From Ideonella sp. (lineage in GTDB: Bacteria > Pseudomonadota > Gammaproteobacteria > Burkholderiales > Burkholderiaceae_C): a stretch of DNA of 64,000 nucleotides. This document shows, piece after piece, positions 42,942-51,438 of the stretch (positions within the stretch are counted from its first letter, which is position 1; every line of letters begins with the position of its first letter). The notes beneath the pieces are model-generated. The model was not told the origin of the DNA, searched no databases, and worked only from the letters and a program-made list of their open reading frames with translations. Location of the stretch: NCBI GenBank assembly GCA_015075165.1, contig JABTUY010000001.1, positions 744,001 to 808,000 on the forward strand, written 5' to 3'. The translations under genes and the position numbers were made by a program.

Positions 42942-43978
42942 TCAGCTCGCGTTGAGGTGTCGCTCGGCTGCATCGAGGGTGTCGAGCACGGCGTCGAAGC
43001 CAGGTGGGGCCGACATGAACATCGCCCGCATCTGCGCGTAGTCGCGCACGAGTGCCGCACGCCTCGCAGGCGGTGCCAGCAACCGAAAGGCGCCGGGCTT
43101 CGCGATGTCGTAGCGCGCCCACTGTCGAGCGAACACGCGACTTTTCCACGCGACGACTCGCTCGCACAGGGCGTGATCGCTCAGCATCGCGGAGGCTTCA
43201 GCGTGCAGCAGCAGCCGCGCCATGTCGGCGTAGTGGCGCGCGTAGCGGTCTGGCGTCGGCTGGTCTTCAGGCCGGTGATGCTCCGCATGCAGGATCGTCG
43301 CCTTCTCCCAGAAGGCGCGCGCAAGCTCGAGCGCAGTGACGTTGCACTGCCAGTCGCCGAAGGCGGCGGGGAAGTCGTCCACCACCCACGCGCGCACCTC
43401 ATGTGTCTCGGTCGGTCGCTGGTCGGTCAGCGACCCAAGTTCGAGCTTACTTCGCGCGTCAGGTAGTCGAAGCCACCGGCCTCGCTCGTCGGATACTCGA
43501 AGTGCACGACGGGGGATCGCGCGGCCGGATCGTCTTCGTAGCGTAGTCAGGGCTTGCGGCCCTTGCGCCAACCGAGGTGGTCCGTGATCGCCACTTCCGG
43601 GCGAGGCATCAGCAGCGCACGGCCGCGCTCACCACACGCCGCCTGCATTTGGGCCAGGAGCGCGTCGCGCTTCGTGCGGCTGGCCGTCGCCTCGAACGCC
43701 GTCTCGTCGGCGCCGATGAACGCCGGTACCATCGACAGGTCGATGTCCTCCGAGAAGCGGTCGATCACGCCGTAAACCTTCGACAACGAGGTGCCGCCCT
43801 TGAACACCAAGTGACGCGCCAACTCGGGATCGGCGAACAAGAGGCCGAGAAGCCAGCAGACCCAGAAGTCCTTTTCGACCATCACGCTCGACGCCGCCAT
43901 GCGCGCTGCGGTCTGCGCGAAGGCCAGTGAGCGGCGCTCGGCCGGCAGCGCGACGAACGAGGCTGCGAGCTTGACCAT
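42942..43978 (-). pseudogene. AbiEii/AbiGii-type nucleotidyltransferase toxin, nonsense plus frameshift
   Basis: From the ATG at 43978 the frame encodes VMVEKDFWVCWLLGLLFAD and the nucleotidyltransferase motif VFKGGTSLSKVYGVIDRFSED then IDLSM, with GGTSLSK and DxD. A TGA at 43547-43549 follows GWRKGRK. Reading on in the same frame gives LRYEDDPAARSPVVHFEY and GGFDYLTREV. Near 43440 the frame shifts into LELGSLTDQRPTETHEVRAW and continues to the family C-terminus (FWEKATILHAEHHRPED) and a stop at 42942. AbiEii-type toxins are abortive-infection nucleotidyltransferases; this one is inactive as written. Confidence 0.85.
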
Positions 43979-43981
43979 GCG

Positions 43982-44641
43982 TCAGTCGGCCGCCAGTGCG
44001 CGCAGCGTCGGCTGGAGCCACCCGGGAGCGAGCGTCAGGTCGTCGAGCAACACACGCCTCTGCGCGGCCGGGATCGTGCGACGCAACTTGCTCATCCGCT
44101 GCGGTGTCAGGTGTTCAGCGCCAAGGCTGCGCAGCGCCTGAATCACGAGCCCGCTCGTGCGCCCGGCAGCGGCCATCTGCCGCGGCGTGGTTCGCTTCAG
44201 GACAATCTGCATGGGGCCAGCCTTCACCGTGCGGCTCGTGCCGTCGGTGAGGAACTCGACGCGCGCCGGCACCTGGTCGGACAGTCCGAGTAGGTTCGCC
44301 GCATAGGCGCCGGTCGGTTGAAGCCGCAGCTTGTCCTTGCCGGTGAGCGCGGCAACGATCGCATCGACGGAAGGCCACAACGTGCCGAGCAGCGGGTCCT
44401 GTCGCGGCTTGTCGTACAGGCCTCGCGAGAGGCGGCGCAGGTCGCCGCGGGCGACGAGCCGCTGCAATGCCTTGTCGATTGCCGCGCGGCTGCCGATGCT
44501 TGCGAACAAGGCAGGAGTGAAGACCGTGCCCGGCTTCGCGCGTCGAACCCGCCGTGCAATGTCGGCTTCGATACCCGGCTCGTCGGGAGAGCACGATGCC
44601 CTCGATCGGCTTGGTGATGCGGCTTCAAGAGGCTTCTTCAT
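43982..44641 (-). CDS. AbiEi-like antitoxin (DUF6088 family)
   Basis: A 219-residue protein. A winged-helix-like N-terminus (IARRVRRAKPGTVFTPALFA then RAAIDKALQRLVARGDLRRL with GLYDKP) matches the AbiEi/DUF6088 pattern, followed by a domain with LQPTGAYAANLLGLSDQVP and RVEFLTDGTSRT. It lies 3 nt before the toxin start. The ATG at 44641 is chosen because a perfect palindrome follows directly upstream. Such antitoxins repress their own operon. It appears intact although the toxin is not, as expected when the toxin is lost first. Confidence 0.82.
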   Translation of the reverse strand: MKKPLEAASPSRSRASCSPDEPGIEADIARRVRRAKPGTVFTPALFASIGSRAAIDKALQRLVARGDLRRLSRGLYDKPRQDPLLGTLWPSVDAIVAALTGKDKLRLQPTGAYAANLLGLSDQVPARVEFLTDGTSRTVKAGPMQIVLKRTTPRQMAAAGRTSGLVIQALRSLGAEHLTPQRMSKLRRTIPAAQRRVLLDDLTLAPGWLQPTLRALAAD

Positions 44642-44668
44642 GTCCGAAAAATGGCACGTTTTTCGGAC
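44642..44668. promoter_or_regulatory. Autoregulatory operator of the AbiE-like operon
   Basis: Perfect inverted repeat GTCCGAAAAA-TGGCACG-TTTTTCGGAC immediately upstream of the antitoxin ATG. A half-copy, TGTCCGAAAAAT, also occurs at about 42662, beyond the 3' end of the operon near the attachment site. Confidence 0.65.
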
Positions 44669-44734
44669 TGCATCGAGCGCTGCCACACCGAACCAAAGAG
44701 GGCGACGCGCGATTGCAACCACGCGTCACAGAAG

Positions 44735-45411
44735 CATGTCGCCTAGCGAGATCGCCTGGTACCACGCGCTCCACCCTGGGTCATCACGAAGATGTGCACC
44801 TTGGTGCGCACCCCGCCCAGAGCCACGCTGATCTGGCCCCAATCGCACTGTGCCTGCTCACCCGGACCCCGGTCTCGTGCGGCATTGCGTCAGCGAGTAC
44901 GCCGCCGCGGCCAGGCGCAGCGGCACCACCGCGCGGCGCACGATCACGTAGCTGCCGGTGAAGCCACGCTGCGCGCGCAGTTCCTGCCACAGGATGCGCG
45001 CCGAGTGGTTGACCTCGGGGGCACGCTGGTCCAGCCAGTCGCGGTGCGGGTCGAGCAGGCTGCTGGCAGTGTCACGCCGGTAGGGCTGCCAGGACAGCTG
45101 CCGCAGACAGCTGCGCACCGTCTTGCGGTCGAGCTCCAGATCCCGGGCGATGGCCGAGATGCTGTGGCCTTGCGAGCGGCGCTCGTGCGCCGCCTCCCAT
45201 TGTTGTTGACCCAGCACCGGCGCCTCCGTGTCCTGCAGGAACACGGGCACCGTCGCGGCCGTGCTGCCCAGGGCCCTCGGGCCCTGGGCAGCACAACCAT
45301 CGCCGGCTTCCTCGATCGGTCGCACTTCCTCTTCCATCGTCGCCTCCTTGGCGTTGATGGGTGGGGAAAATTCGACGACCACATCTGGGGATTATTGGAA
45401 GACCACTGACA
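44735..45411 (-). mobile_element. istA: IS21-family element remnant with broken istA
   Basis: The terminus at 45411 reads TGTCAGTGGTCTTCC on the minus strand. After it, an AAGGAGG ribosome site precedes the ATG at 45337. The IstA N-terminus follows: ERRSQGHSISAIARDLELDRK and TVRSCLRQLSWQPYRRD (helix-turn-helix), then LDQRAPEVNHSARILWQEL. A shift leads to EQAQCDWGQISVALGGVRTK, the first DDE Asp region, and VHIFVM, after which further shifts end the gene near 44735. The other two acidic residues, istB and the right end are absent. Confidence 0.75.
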
Positions 45412-45618
45412 CGAAAGCGAAGCGGGAGTGCCGCGGAAGTGCCGGCGCCGGTGCAGACCACGGAACGTGCGTCCGCCGAGGTCGATGCGCAAGCACGCCT
45501 GATCGTGTCCGGGGAGCTTGGGCATTCGCGCAAGCAGATCGCGAGCGTGTACTTGAGCGTCGCGGGCCTTCGCGAAGCAGCCGGACGACACGCCGCGCTG
45601 ACTTGCGTCCACGGATGG
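45412..45618. other. No gene recognised next to the IS end
   Basis: Between the IS21 end and the TumA stop. The plus frame encodes VDAQARLIVSGELGHSRKQI and ASVYLSVAGLREAAG, which looks protein-like but has no start and runs antisense into tumA. It could be the cut edge of a gene interrupted by the IS. Confidence 0.3.
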
Positions 45619-45981
45619 TCAGTGCTCGGACGCGGTGAGCTTCACGCTGGCTCGCACCTCATCCCAGGGCGCCGACAGCCGTCGGCCGTCGCGCTCCAGA
45701 AGCCCGGCAAGTTCGAGCGCAGACACGTCCTGGTGCACGTTCTTGTAGTCCCGGCCCAGCGCTGCCGCCAGCTCGCGGGTGCTTGCGGCACCGTGCTGCC
45801 GGACATGCCTCAGCAGCTCGAGCCTTCGCGGCGACAGAGCCGCCAGCATCGTCTCCAGGTCCAGGAAGGTGATGTGCGACTCGCGCACGCGCTGCCCGCG
45901 TTCGGCACGATGCCAGGCGCTGACGAAGCGCTCGCCCATGTCCTTGAGGCTGCCGATGTGCACGTTGACCTTGCCGCTCAT
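45619..45981 (-). CDS. Winged-helix antitoxin, TumA-like
   Basis: A 120-residue protein with a winged helix in the second half (LSPRRLELLRHVRQHGAAST, RELAAALGRDYKNVHQDVSAL, ELAGLLERDGRRLSAPWDEV). This is the HVO_A0114/TumA-type HTH that accompanies TumE toxins. It overlaps the upstream toxin gene by 4 nt (ATGA). In this family the antitoxin follows the toxin, neutralises it and binds the operon's operator. Confidence 0.75.
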   Translation of the reverse strand: MSGKVNVHIGSLKDMGERFVSAWHRAERGQRVRESHITFLDLETMLAALSPRRLELLRHVRQHGAASTRELAAALGRDYKNVHQDVSALELAGLLERDGRRLSAPWDEVRASVKLTASEH

Positions 45982-46265
45982 GCTTCGCTCCTTGCCTGAT
46001 CCACGTCGCCGAGGAAATCCTCGACCAGCTTCTCCACGCTGACGAACCGATACCGCGTCTGCCTGCCCTTGAAGTGTCGGTGATCGCCCTTGCCGCGCTC
46101 GTTGTCGTAGGCCACGATCCGCTCCCCGGGTTTGCCGTAGAAGAGCCGGTACTTCAGGCTATGCGTGCTCGGTGGCAGAGGCTCCGGCAGTTCCCAGATG
46201 ACCATCTCGACAATCGAGCCATCGGGGAACACCGCCTTGTCCTTGAAGATTCGCGTGGCCTTCAC
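45978..46265 (-). CDS. TumE-family toxin (DUF6516)
   Basis: A 95-residue protein with the TumE pattern: FPDGSIVEMVIWELPEP, HSLKYRLFYGKPGERIVAYDNE, RGKGDHRHFKGRQTRYRFVSVEKL and VEDFLGD. The RGKGDHRH core with charged and His residues is the most conserved part. It is the first gene of the pair and is preceded by twin palindromes at 46290 and 46317. TumE toxins are thought to act as RNA-targeting toxins; I have no direct evidence for this copy. Confidence 0.8.
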   Translation of the reverse strand: MKATRIFKDKAVFPDGSIVEMVIWELPEPLPPSTHSLKYRLFYGKPGERIVAYDNERGKGDHRHFKGRQTRYRFVSVEKLVEDFLGDVDQARSEA

Positions 46266-46289
46266 CGGCTTCGCTGGATGCGGTCGACT

Positions 46290-46333
46290 ATGGTCAATTG
46301 CACCATCAACGGCCTTATGGTGTCAAGCACCAT
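46290..46333. promoter_or_regulatory. Twin operators upstream of the TumE/TumA pair
   Basis: Two 17-bp imperfect palindromes, ATGGTCAATTGCACCAT (46290-46306) and ATGGTGTCAAGCACCAT (46317-46333), start 27 bp apart. They lie 25 and 52 nt before the toxin ATG, which suits cooperative autorepression by the antitoxin. Confidence 0.6.
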
Positions 46334-46600
46334 CGACCTCGGATCTTGACGCTGTGAACGGGCTCCCGAAGGGAGGCTTCAGCGCTATGACGGATTTGTG
46401 CCGTGAGATATTGAGAAGGCATCCTTGGTTCCGCCTGACCTCGGCTCTCATGAAGATCGGCGGCGTGAGCCGGTCCTGCCGCTTATGCTCCGTTGCGAGC
46501 TGCCACGCTCGCCGGGGAAGTTGGCAATGGAGCCGGCGGGTACGCTCCGATCAACCCTGCGCCTGCTGCCCAACCAGCCCGAGCAGTCGCGACGCACCGC

Positions 46601-47071
46601 ATGGCCTACACACCGCTGGACCGCCCCGAGCACATTCCCGTCGTCTTCGTCGAGGCGTGGCACCAGCGCGACGCCGACGGCATCGCCGCGCTGTTCGACG
46701 CCGACGCCGAGTTCGTCAACGTCACCGGCCTGTGGTGGCACGACCGCGAGGCCATCCGGCGCGCGCACGCCTACGGCCTGGCACACATCTTCGACCAATC
46801 AACGCTGCGGCTGGGCACCGTGCGCGTGAAGCAGCTGGGCGACGACGTCGCCGTCGTGCACGCGCGCATGACACTGTCCGGACAGACGGCGGCCGGCGGC
46901 GTCGCGGCGCCCGGCACGCGCACGACCGTCTTCTCGTTCGTCGTCCATCGCACGCCCGACGGCTGGCGCTGCGCCTCGGCGCACAACACCGACGTCGCCC
47001 CCGGGATGGAGACGAACATCGTCGACGCCGACGGCAGCCTGCGCGCGGTGGACTATCGCAAGGGCGGGTGA
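46601..47071 (+). CDS. SgcJ/EcaC-type SnoaL-like protein
   Basis: A 156-residue NTF2-fold protein. The start is taken at MAYTPLDRPEHIP (46601). The pattern VFVEAWHQRDADGIAALFDADAEFV then NVTGLWWHDREAIRRAHA, and the closing FSFVVHRTPDGWRCASAHNTDV, fit the SgcJ/EcaC subfamily. Members are small oligomeric proteins with unknown or isomerase-like roles. No neighbour suggests a pathway. The bases 46334-46600 before it hold no other gene. Confidence 0.7.
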   Translation: MAYTPLDRPEHIPVVFVEAWHQRDADGIAALFDADAEFVNVTGLWWHDREAIRRAHAYGLAHIFDQSTLRLGTVRVKQLGDDVAVVHARMTLSGQTAAGGVAAPGTRTTVFSFVVHRTPDGWRCASAHNTDVAPGMETNIVDADGSLRAVDYRKGG

Positions 47072-47114
47072 GATCCGCCGCGCCCGCGGCGGGTCCAGGC
47101 ATCGAGGGCCCGGG

Positions 47115-47414
47115 CTACCCGTAGACCAGCGCACCGGCCATCACCGCGCCGTTCACCGCGATCCAGCCGATGCACGGCAGGTAGATGTTCCTGTCGCGCT
47201 TCTTCAGTCCGTACCAGAACCACAGCAGCGCCGACAACAGGTACGCACCCCAGGACAGCACCGACACCCCGGCGGCCTGGTGGCCAACCCAGATCGTCAG
47301 GATCTGCGGCACGGTCATCAGCAGCGTGAACAGCGACATGCCGCCCAGCAGGCGCCGCAGCGTCGCTTCCGAGACGAGGCTTGACGCCGCTGCGGAGTTG
47401 CAATCCGGGCCCAT
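47115..47414 (-). CDS. SemiSWEET/PQ-loop membrane protein
   Basis: A 99-residue protein with three predicted membrane segments: SLFTLLMTVPQILTIWV (with the PQ motif), VLSWGAYLLSALLWFWYG and YLPCIGWIAVNGAVMAGALV. This is a half-transporter of the SemiSWEET/MtN3 type, which dimerises to move sugars or other small solutes across the inner membrane. The PQ pair and WFWYGLKKRD loop support the call. It lies 23 nt before the enoyl-CoA hydratase stop. Confidence 0.75.
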   Translation of the reverse strand: MGPDCNSAAASSLVSEATLRRLLGGMSLFTLLMTVPQILTIWVGHQAAGVSVLSWGAYLLSALLWFWYGLKKRDRNIYLPCIGWIAVNGAVMAGALVYG

Positions 47415-47437
47415 GGTGTCTCCTTTCCCGAAGCACC

Positions 47438-48232
47438 CTAACGCGGGCCGCGCCGCTTCAGAAAATCGCCCACCCGATCGCGAACGTCACCGGCGGCCAG
47501 CGCTTCGGCGGCCAGCTCCGGCTCGCACATGGTGACGTCGCCGAACCGCGCCGCCGCCGCCGCGTTGGCCACTTGCTTGGAGGTGCGCAGCGCGGGCCAG
47601 CTGCGCTGGCGCAGCGTGTCGATCATGCGCTCGATGGTGGGGCGCACCTGATCGGCCGGCACGACCCGATCGGCCGCGCCGACCTCGAGACACCGGCTCG
47701 CCGGCCAGTCTTCGGCGAACAGGATCATCTCCTTCGCGCGGGCGAGGCCGATCGTGTTGACCAGGCTGGGCGTCAGGCCGTAGGTGAGGAACATCCCGAG
47801 CTTGGTTTCCGGCAGGCTGAAGACGGCGCTCTCGGCCATCACCCGAAAGTCGCAGGTCATCGCGATGCCCAGGCCGGCCCCGTAGGCCGAGCCGCGCACC
47901 GCGGCAAAGGAGATCTGATCGATGCTGGACAGCTTGGCCACCATGTCCTGCGCCGCGCGCTGATTGGCGCGCAGCCGGGCGCGGGCGTGCGCCGGGTCGG
48001 ACAGTGTTTGGTGCGCTTCGCGCAGGTGCGCGCCGGCCGAGAACACCGGGCCGTCATGATCGAGGATCAGGAAGTGAACATCGTCGCGCTGGTGCAGCCA
48101 GCGCGCGAGCGCTGCCAGCTCGTCGAGCAGCTGCGCGCCCACGGCGTTTAGCCGGTCTGGGCGGCATAAGGTGGCCACCACCGTGTCTGCGTCGACTTCG
48201 ATGCGGATGGATTCGAACTCGGGTGTGCTCAT
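47438..48232 (-). CDS. Enoyl-CoA hydratase/isomerase family protein
   Basis: A 264-residue crotonase. The start at 48232 gives MSTPEFESIRIEVDADTVVA. Motifs: CRPDRLNAVGAQLLDEL, GPVFSAGAHLREA (oxyanion hole 1) and GSAYGAGLGIAMTCDFRVMA (oxyanion hole 2), then LPETKLGMFLTYGLTPSL. It diverges from the crotonases at 15471, 16271 and 35818. The 254 bases upstream hold no clear gene. Confidence 0.8.
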   Translation of the reverse strand: MSTPEFESIRIEVDADTVVATLCRPDRLNAVGAQLLDELAALARWLHQRDDVHFLILDHDGPVFSAGAHLREAHQTLSDPAHARARLRANQRAAQDMVAKLSSIDQISFAAVRGSAYGAGLGIAMTCDFRVMAESAVFSLPETKLGMFLTYGLTPSLVNTIGLARAKEMILFAEDWPASRCLEVGAADRVVPADQVRPTIERMIDTLRQRSWPALRTSKQVANAAAAARFGDVTMCEPELAAEALAAGDVRDRVGDFLKRRGPR

Positions 48233-48486
48233 GATTCGTGCGGCGTTCGAAAATGGATGGAGGCTTGGCGATCCGCCGCCGGCACGGCTGCCGAACTGCC
48301 CGCGGCAACCCACCGGAGGTGACGTGGGTCGGCATCACGCTCTTCGGTCGCAAACCCATTCTTGCGACAGGGGCCCGAGAGTCGCCCATGGGGGATTCCC
48401 TCGGGTCGCTGGGTGCGCGCGAAGATCCTCGAGCTGAGAAACTGCGGCCCATCTCGCTCGAGCGATCGCAGAGGCGCGAACGACGC

Positions 48487-49002
48487 ATGAGCAACGAGAG
48501 CGCTGACGCGATTGCTGCCTACGGCACTCCCAAAGCCGCTGCCCGCCAGGGGCGCCTGGGCTACCTGCCGATCGCGCTGTTCGGCTCGGTCCTGGGTCTG
48601 GTGGGGCTGTCGTCGGCCTGGCATCACGCCAGCCAGGTTTTCGCGGTGCCAGACTGGATCTCACAGGCAATCGGTCTTCTGGCGGTGCTGGCGTTCGTTG
48701 CCGTCGCCGTAGGCTATGCCGTCAAGATCATCACCGCCGCCGAGGCCGCCAGGGCCGAGTACCTGCATCCGGTGGCCGGCAATCTGTTCGGCACCTTCTT
48801 CATCAGCCTGCTGCTGTTGCCGATCCCGCTGGCGCCCTACAGCGTGACGCTGGCGCGCGCGCTGTGGCTCGCCGGCACCGTCGGCATGGTCGTGTTCGCC
48901 TGGCTCATCATGTCGCGCTGGCTCGGTCAGCGCCAGCAGGCGGCGCATGCCACACCCGCCTGGATCGTCCCGGTGGTCGGGTTGATCGACATCCCGCAGG
49001 CG
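48487..49002 (+). pseudogene. SLAC1/TehA-family anion transporter, truncated
   Basis: The ATG at 48487 opens a typical SLAC1 start: RLGYLPIALFGSVLGLVGLSSAW, then PDWISQAIGLLAVLAFVAVAV and YLHPVAGNLFGTFFISLLLLP. It has five membrane segments in about 170 residues. After VVGLIDIPQA at 49002 the sequence becomes the antisense of an aldolase gene, so the second half (about 150-200 residues) has been lost by recombination. Confidence 0.75.
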
Positions 49003-49310
49003 CGCACCGCCCGCCTGCGCCCGCACCTGCATCATGCAGCTGGTTTCGAAGAAGTACATCGCAACGAACGCCTCGGCCACCGTGCGGCCGACTGCCAGCA
49101 GCCCGTGGTTGCGCAGCATCAGGAGTCGCCTCGCGCCCAGATCGCGCACGAGACGAGGCTTCTCGCCGGCGTTCAGCGCCACGCCTTCGTAGTCATGGTA
49201 CGCCAGCGAGGGCAGGACGAACATCGAATGCTGCGACAGCGGCAGCAACCCCGCCTCCTGGGCCGACACCACCACGCCGTTCAGGCAGGCCGGCCACTGG
49301 ATCGCGCAAC
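49003..49310 (-). pseudogene. Class II aldolase/adducin-family fragment
   Basis: The minus strand reads NGVVVSAQEAGLLPLSQHSM then FVLPSLAYHDYEGVALNAGE, KPRLVRDLGARRLLMLRNHG and LLAVGRTVAEAFVAMYFFET. This is the middle and end of a class II aldolase (with the metal-site region around LRNHGLLAVG) ending at MMQVRAQAGG. The N-terminus and C-terminal tail are missing. It abuts the truncated SLAC1 gene head to tail on the other strand. Confidence 0.75.
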
Positions 49311-49601
49311 TGCTCGAAGCCCGCAACGGCACGCGACGACGCGCCTGCGGACCGCCCTGAGGGCTTCGCCGGCGCACCTGCGTGTCGATCCGCACGGAGC
49401 CCCCGGGAACCGAGCTGACCGAACTCACAGGCGACAGAGTGTTGCGCGGCATCCTGCAACCCTCGTCGTTCATCGCTCCGATCATCGGCACCGACGTCGC
49501 CACGGCCGTGGCGGCGCAACTGGCGCTCGCAGCCACCGGCGGTCGGGAGTCGCCGCTGGCGCACGCGGCCTGACCGCGCAGCGGCGTCGAATGCCGCGTG
49601 C
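49311..49601. other. Debris without a clear gene
   Basis: About 290 bases between the aldolase fragment and the ALDH gene. A 63-residue plus-strand frame from 49382 (VSIRTEPPGTELTELTGDRV to GGRESPLAHAA) has fair composition but no recognised family. It may be a cut gene end. Confidence 0.3.
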
Positions 49602-51170
49602 TCAGGGTTCGATGCGCGTTTGCGACTGCTCGCGCAGGTACTGCGGCAGGTAGTACAGCGAGGCCAGCGCCTTGCCGGTGCTGCCCGAGCCCTTCCAGCC
49701 GCCGAACGGCTGGTAGCCCGGCCACGCGCCGGTGGTCGCGCCGAGCGCGCGGTTCGCGTACGTGACGCCGGCCTCGATGTGGTCGAAGAACCAGGGCACT
49801 TCGTCTTCGCCACCGTAGAACCCCGCGGTGAGGCCGAAAGCGCTGTCGTTGGCGCACCGCATCGCCTGCTCGGCGTCCGGCACGCGCGCGAGCATCGCGA
49901 TCGGCGCGAACATCTCCTCGCGCCACAGCGGGTGATCGAGTGGCGCCTCGGCGAGCACCGGGTCGCAGTAGTAGCCGCGGCCGAACACCGCTTCGTCGAG
50001 CGGCCGGGCGCCGGCCAGGATGCTCGCGCCTTCGCGCAGACGCGCCACGCTGCGCCGGTAGCGCTCGTGGCCGGCCGCGTTGGCGACCGGGCCGATCCAC
50101 GTGCTCTCGAGCTGCGGAATGCCCAGCACGATGCGCGACATCTCGGCCTCGATGGCCTCGATCAGACGCGGCGCGACGCGTTCGACCACGTAGATGCGCG
50201 ACAGCGCCGAGCACTTCTGCCCGCACATGCCGTAGGCCGAGCGCACGATGCCCTGCGCCGCCACCTGCAGATCGGCGCGCTCGGTCACGATGACGGCGTT
50301 CTTGCCGCCCATCTCGGCGATGCACGGGCGCGGCACGTCGCGCGCGGCCTGCGCGCGCAGGATCTGCATGCCCGCAGCGTGCGAGCCGGTGAAGGTCACG
50401 CCGTCGATGCCGGTGTGGTTCACCAGCGCCTGACCCACCGCCGCATCGCCGACCACGAAGTTGAACACGCCGGCCGGCAGGCCGGCATCGTGCAGGCACT
50501 GGTCGAGCAGCAGCGCCGACCACGGCGTGTCGAGCGCGCACTTGAGCACCACCGTGTTGCCGGCGATCAGCGCGGCAGCGGCCGGCCCACCCGCGAGCGC
50601 GAACGGATAGTTGAACGGCGAGACCACCGCCCACACGCCGTACGGCTTGAGCACACTGCGGTTGCGGCTCTTCAGCGCGGGCACCGGATCGTCGGGCAGG
50701 TTGCGCACGTAGCCATCGTGCTGCTCCATCTGCGTGGCGTAGATATCGATGAACGCGCTCACCTCGGCCACTTCGCCGAGCGCCTCCATGCGGTTCTTAC
50801 CGACTTCGAGCGACAGCGCGGCGGCGATGTCGACCAGCCGCTCGTCGACCAGCCGCGCCGCGCGGCGCAGCAGCGCCACGCGCTGCCGCCACGGCGTGGC
50901 GCGCCACGGCGCGAACGCCGCGCGCGCGGCGCCGACCGCATGCTCGACATCGGCCACCGTGGCGACGCCGAACTCGCCGAGCACGCGATCGAGCTGCGCC
51001 GGGTCGCGCGTCACGTGCTTGAGCGCGCCGCGGACCAGCTCGCCGCCGATGCGAAAGCCGTGCCTGCGCCCGAGCTGGTCGAGCGTGCGCTGCAGCGCCG
51101 CATCGAATCGCTCGTGCAGCTCGCGCGGCGGCGCGAACATGGTCGAATAGGTCAGCTTGTACGGGTTCAC
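49602..51170 (-). CDS. Aldehyde dehydrogenase, 1-pyrroline-5-carboxylate-dehydrogenase-like
   Basis: A 522-residue NAD(P)-linked enzyme. Motifs: VEVGKNRMEALGEVAE (as EVGKNRMEALGE), VVSPFNYPFALAGGPAAAAL, IAEMGGKNAVIV (general base Glu), GMCGQKCSALSRIYV (catalytic Cys), GPVANAAG and the C-terminal GAWPGYQPFGGWKGSGSTG. The pattern GGKNAVIV with GQKCSALSR is that of PruA/RocA-type P5C dehydrogenases oxidising glutamate 5-semialdehyde, but a different semialdehyde cannot be excluded. It is not next to proline genes. The LysR gene upstream may control it. Confidence 0.8.
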   Translation of the reverse strand: MNPYKLTYSTMFAPPRELHERFDAALQRTLDQLGRRHGFRIGGELVRGALKHVTRDPAQLDRVLGEFGVATVADVEHAVGAARAAFAPWRATPWRQRVALLRRAARLVDERLVDIAAALSLEVGKNRMEALGEVAEVSAFIDIYATQMEQHDGYVRNLPDDPVPALKSRNRSVLKPYGVWAVVSPFNYPFALAGGPAAAALIAGNTVVLKCALDTPWSALLLDQCLHDAGLPAGVFNFVVGDAAVGQALVNHTGIDGVTFTGSHAAGMQILRAQAARDVPRPCIAEMGGKNAVIVTERADLQVAAQGIVRSAYGMCGQKCSALSRIYVVERVAPRLIEAIEAEMSRIVLGIPQLESTWIGPVANAAGHERYRRSVARLREGASILAGARPLDEAVFGRGYYCDPVLAEAPLDHPLWREEMFAPIAMLARVPDAEQAMRCANDSAFGLTAGFYGGEDEVPWFFDHIEAGVTYANRALGATTGAWPGYQPFGGWKGSGSTGKALASLYYLPQYLREQSQTRIEP

Positions 51171-51438
51171 TGCTCGGGCTCCAAGAGGTTCGTCGCGCCG
51201 GCACGGCCGCCGCGCCGGCAGCCCGACCGCGGGCGCAGCGCCCGCAGATTGGCATCATTTCCGGTGTTCGCCAAGCGGGAAGATCGTGCCGCTGCAGCAG
51301 CGCGCGGCCGATCGGCGAACGCGACTGCGCCAACTCCGAACCGGCGGTGCGCCAACCGCTGCCGGCAGCGCACGGCGCGCGAGCCGAGCGGAGCGAACGC
51401 CGCGCGCATCGTCCGTGGCCGCCCGCAGGGGCCGCGAC

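Noticed and set aside
48661-50634. 657-codon minus-strand frame
   Set aside because: Out-of-frame shadow of the ALDH gene joined by chance to the aldolase fragment; no single product.
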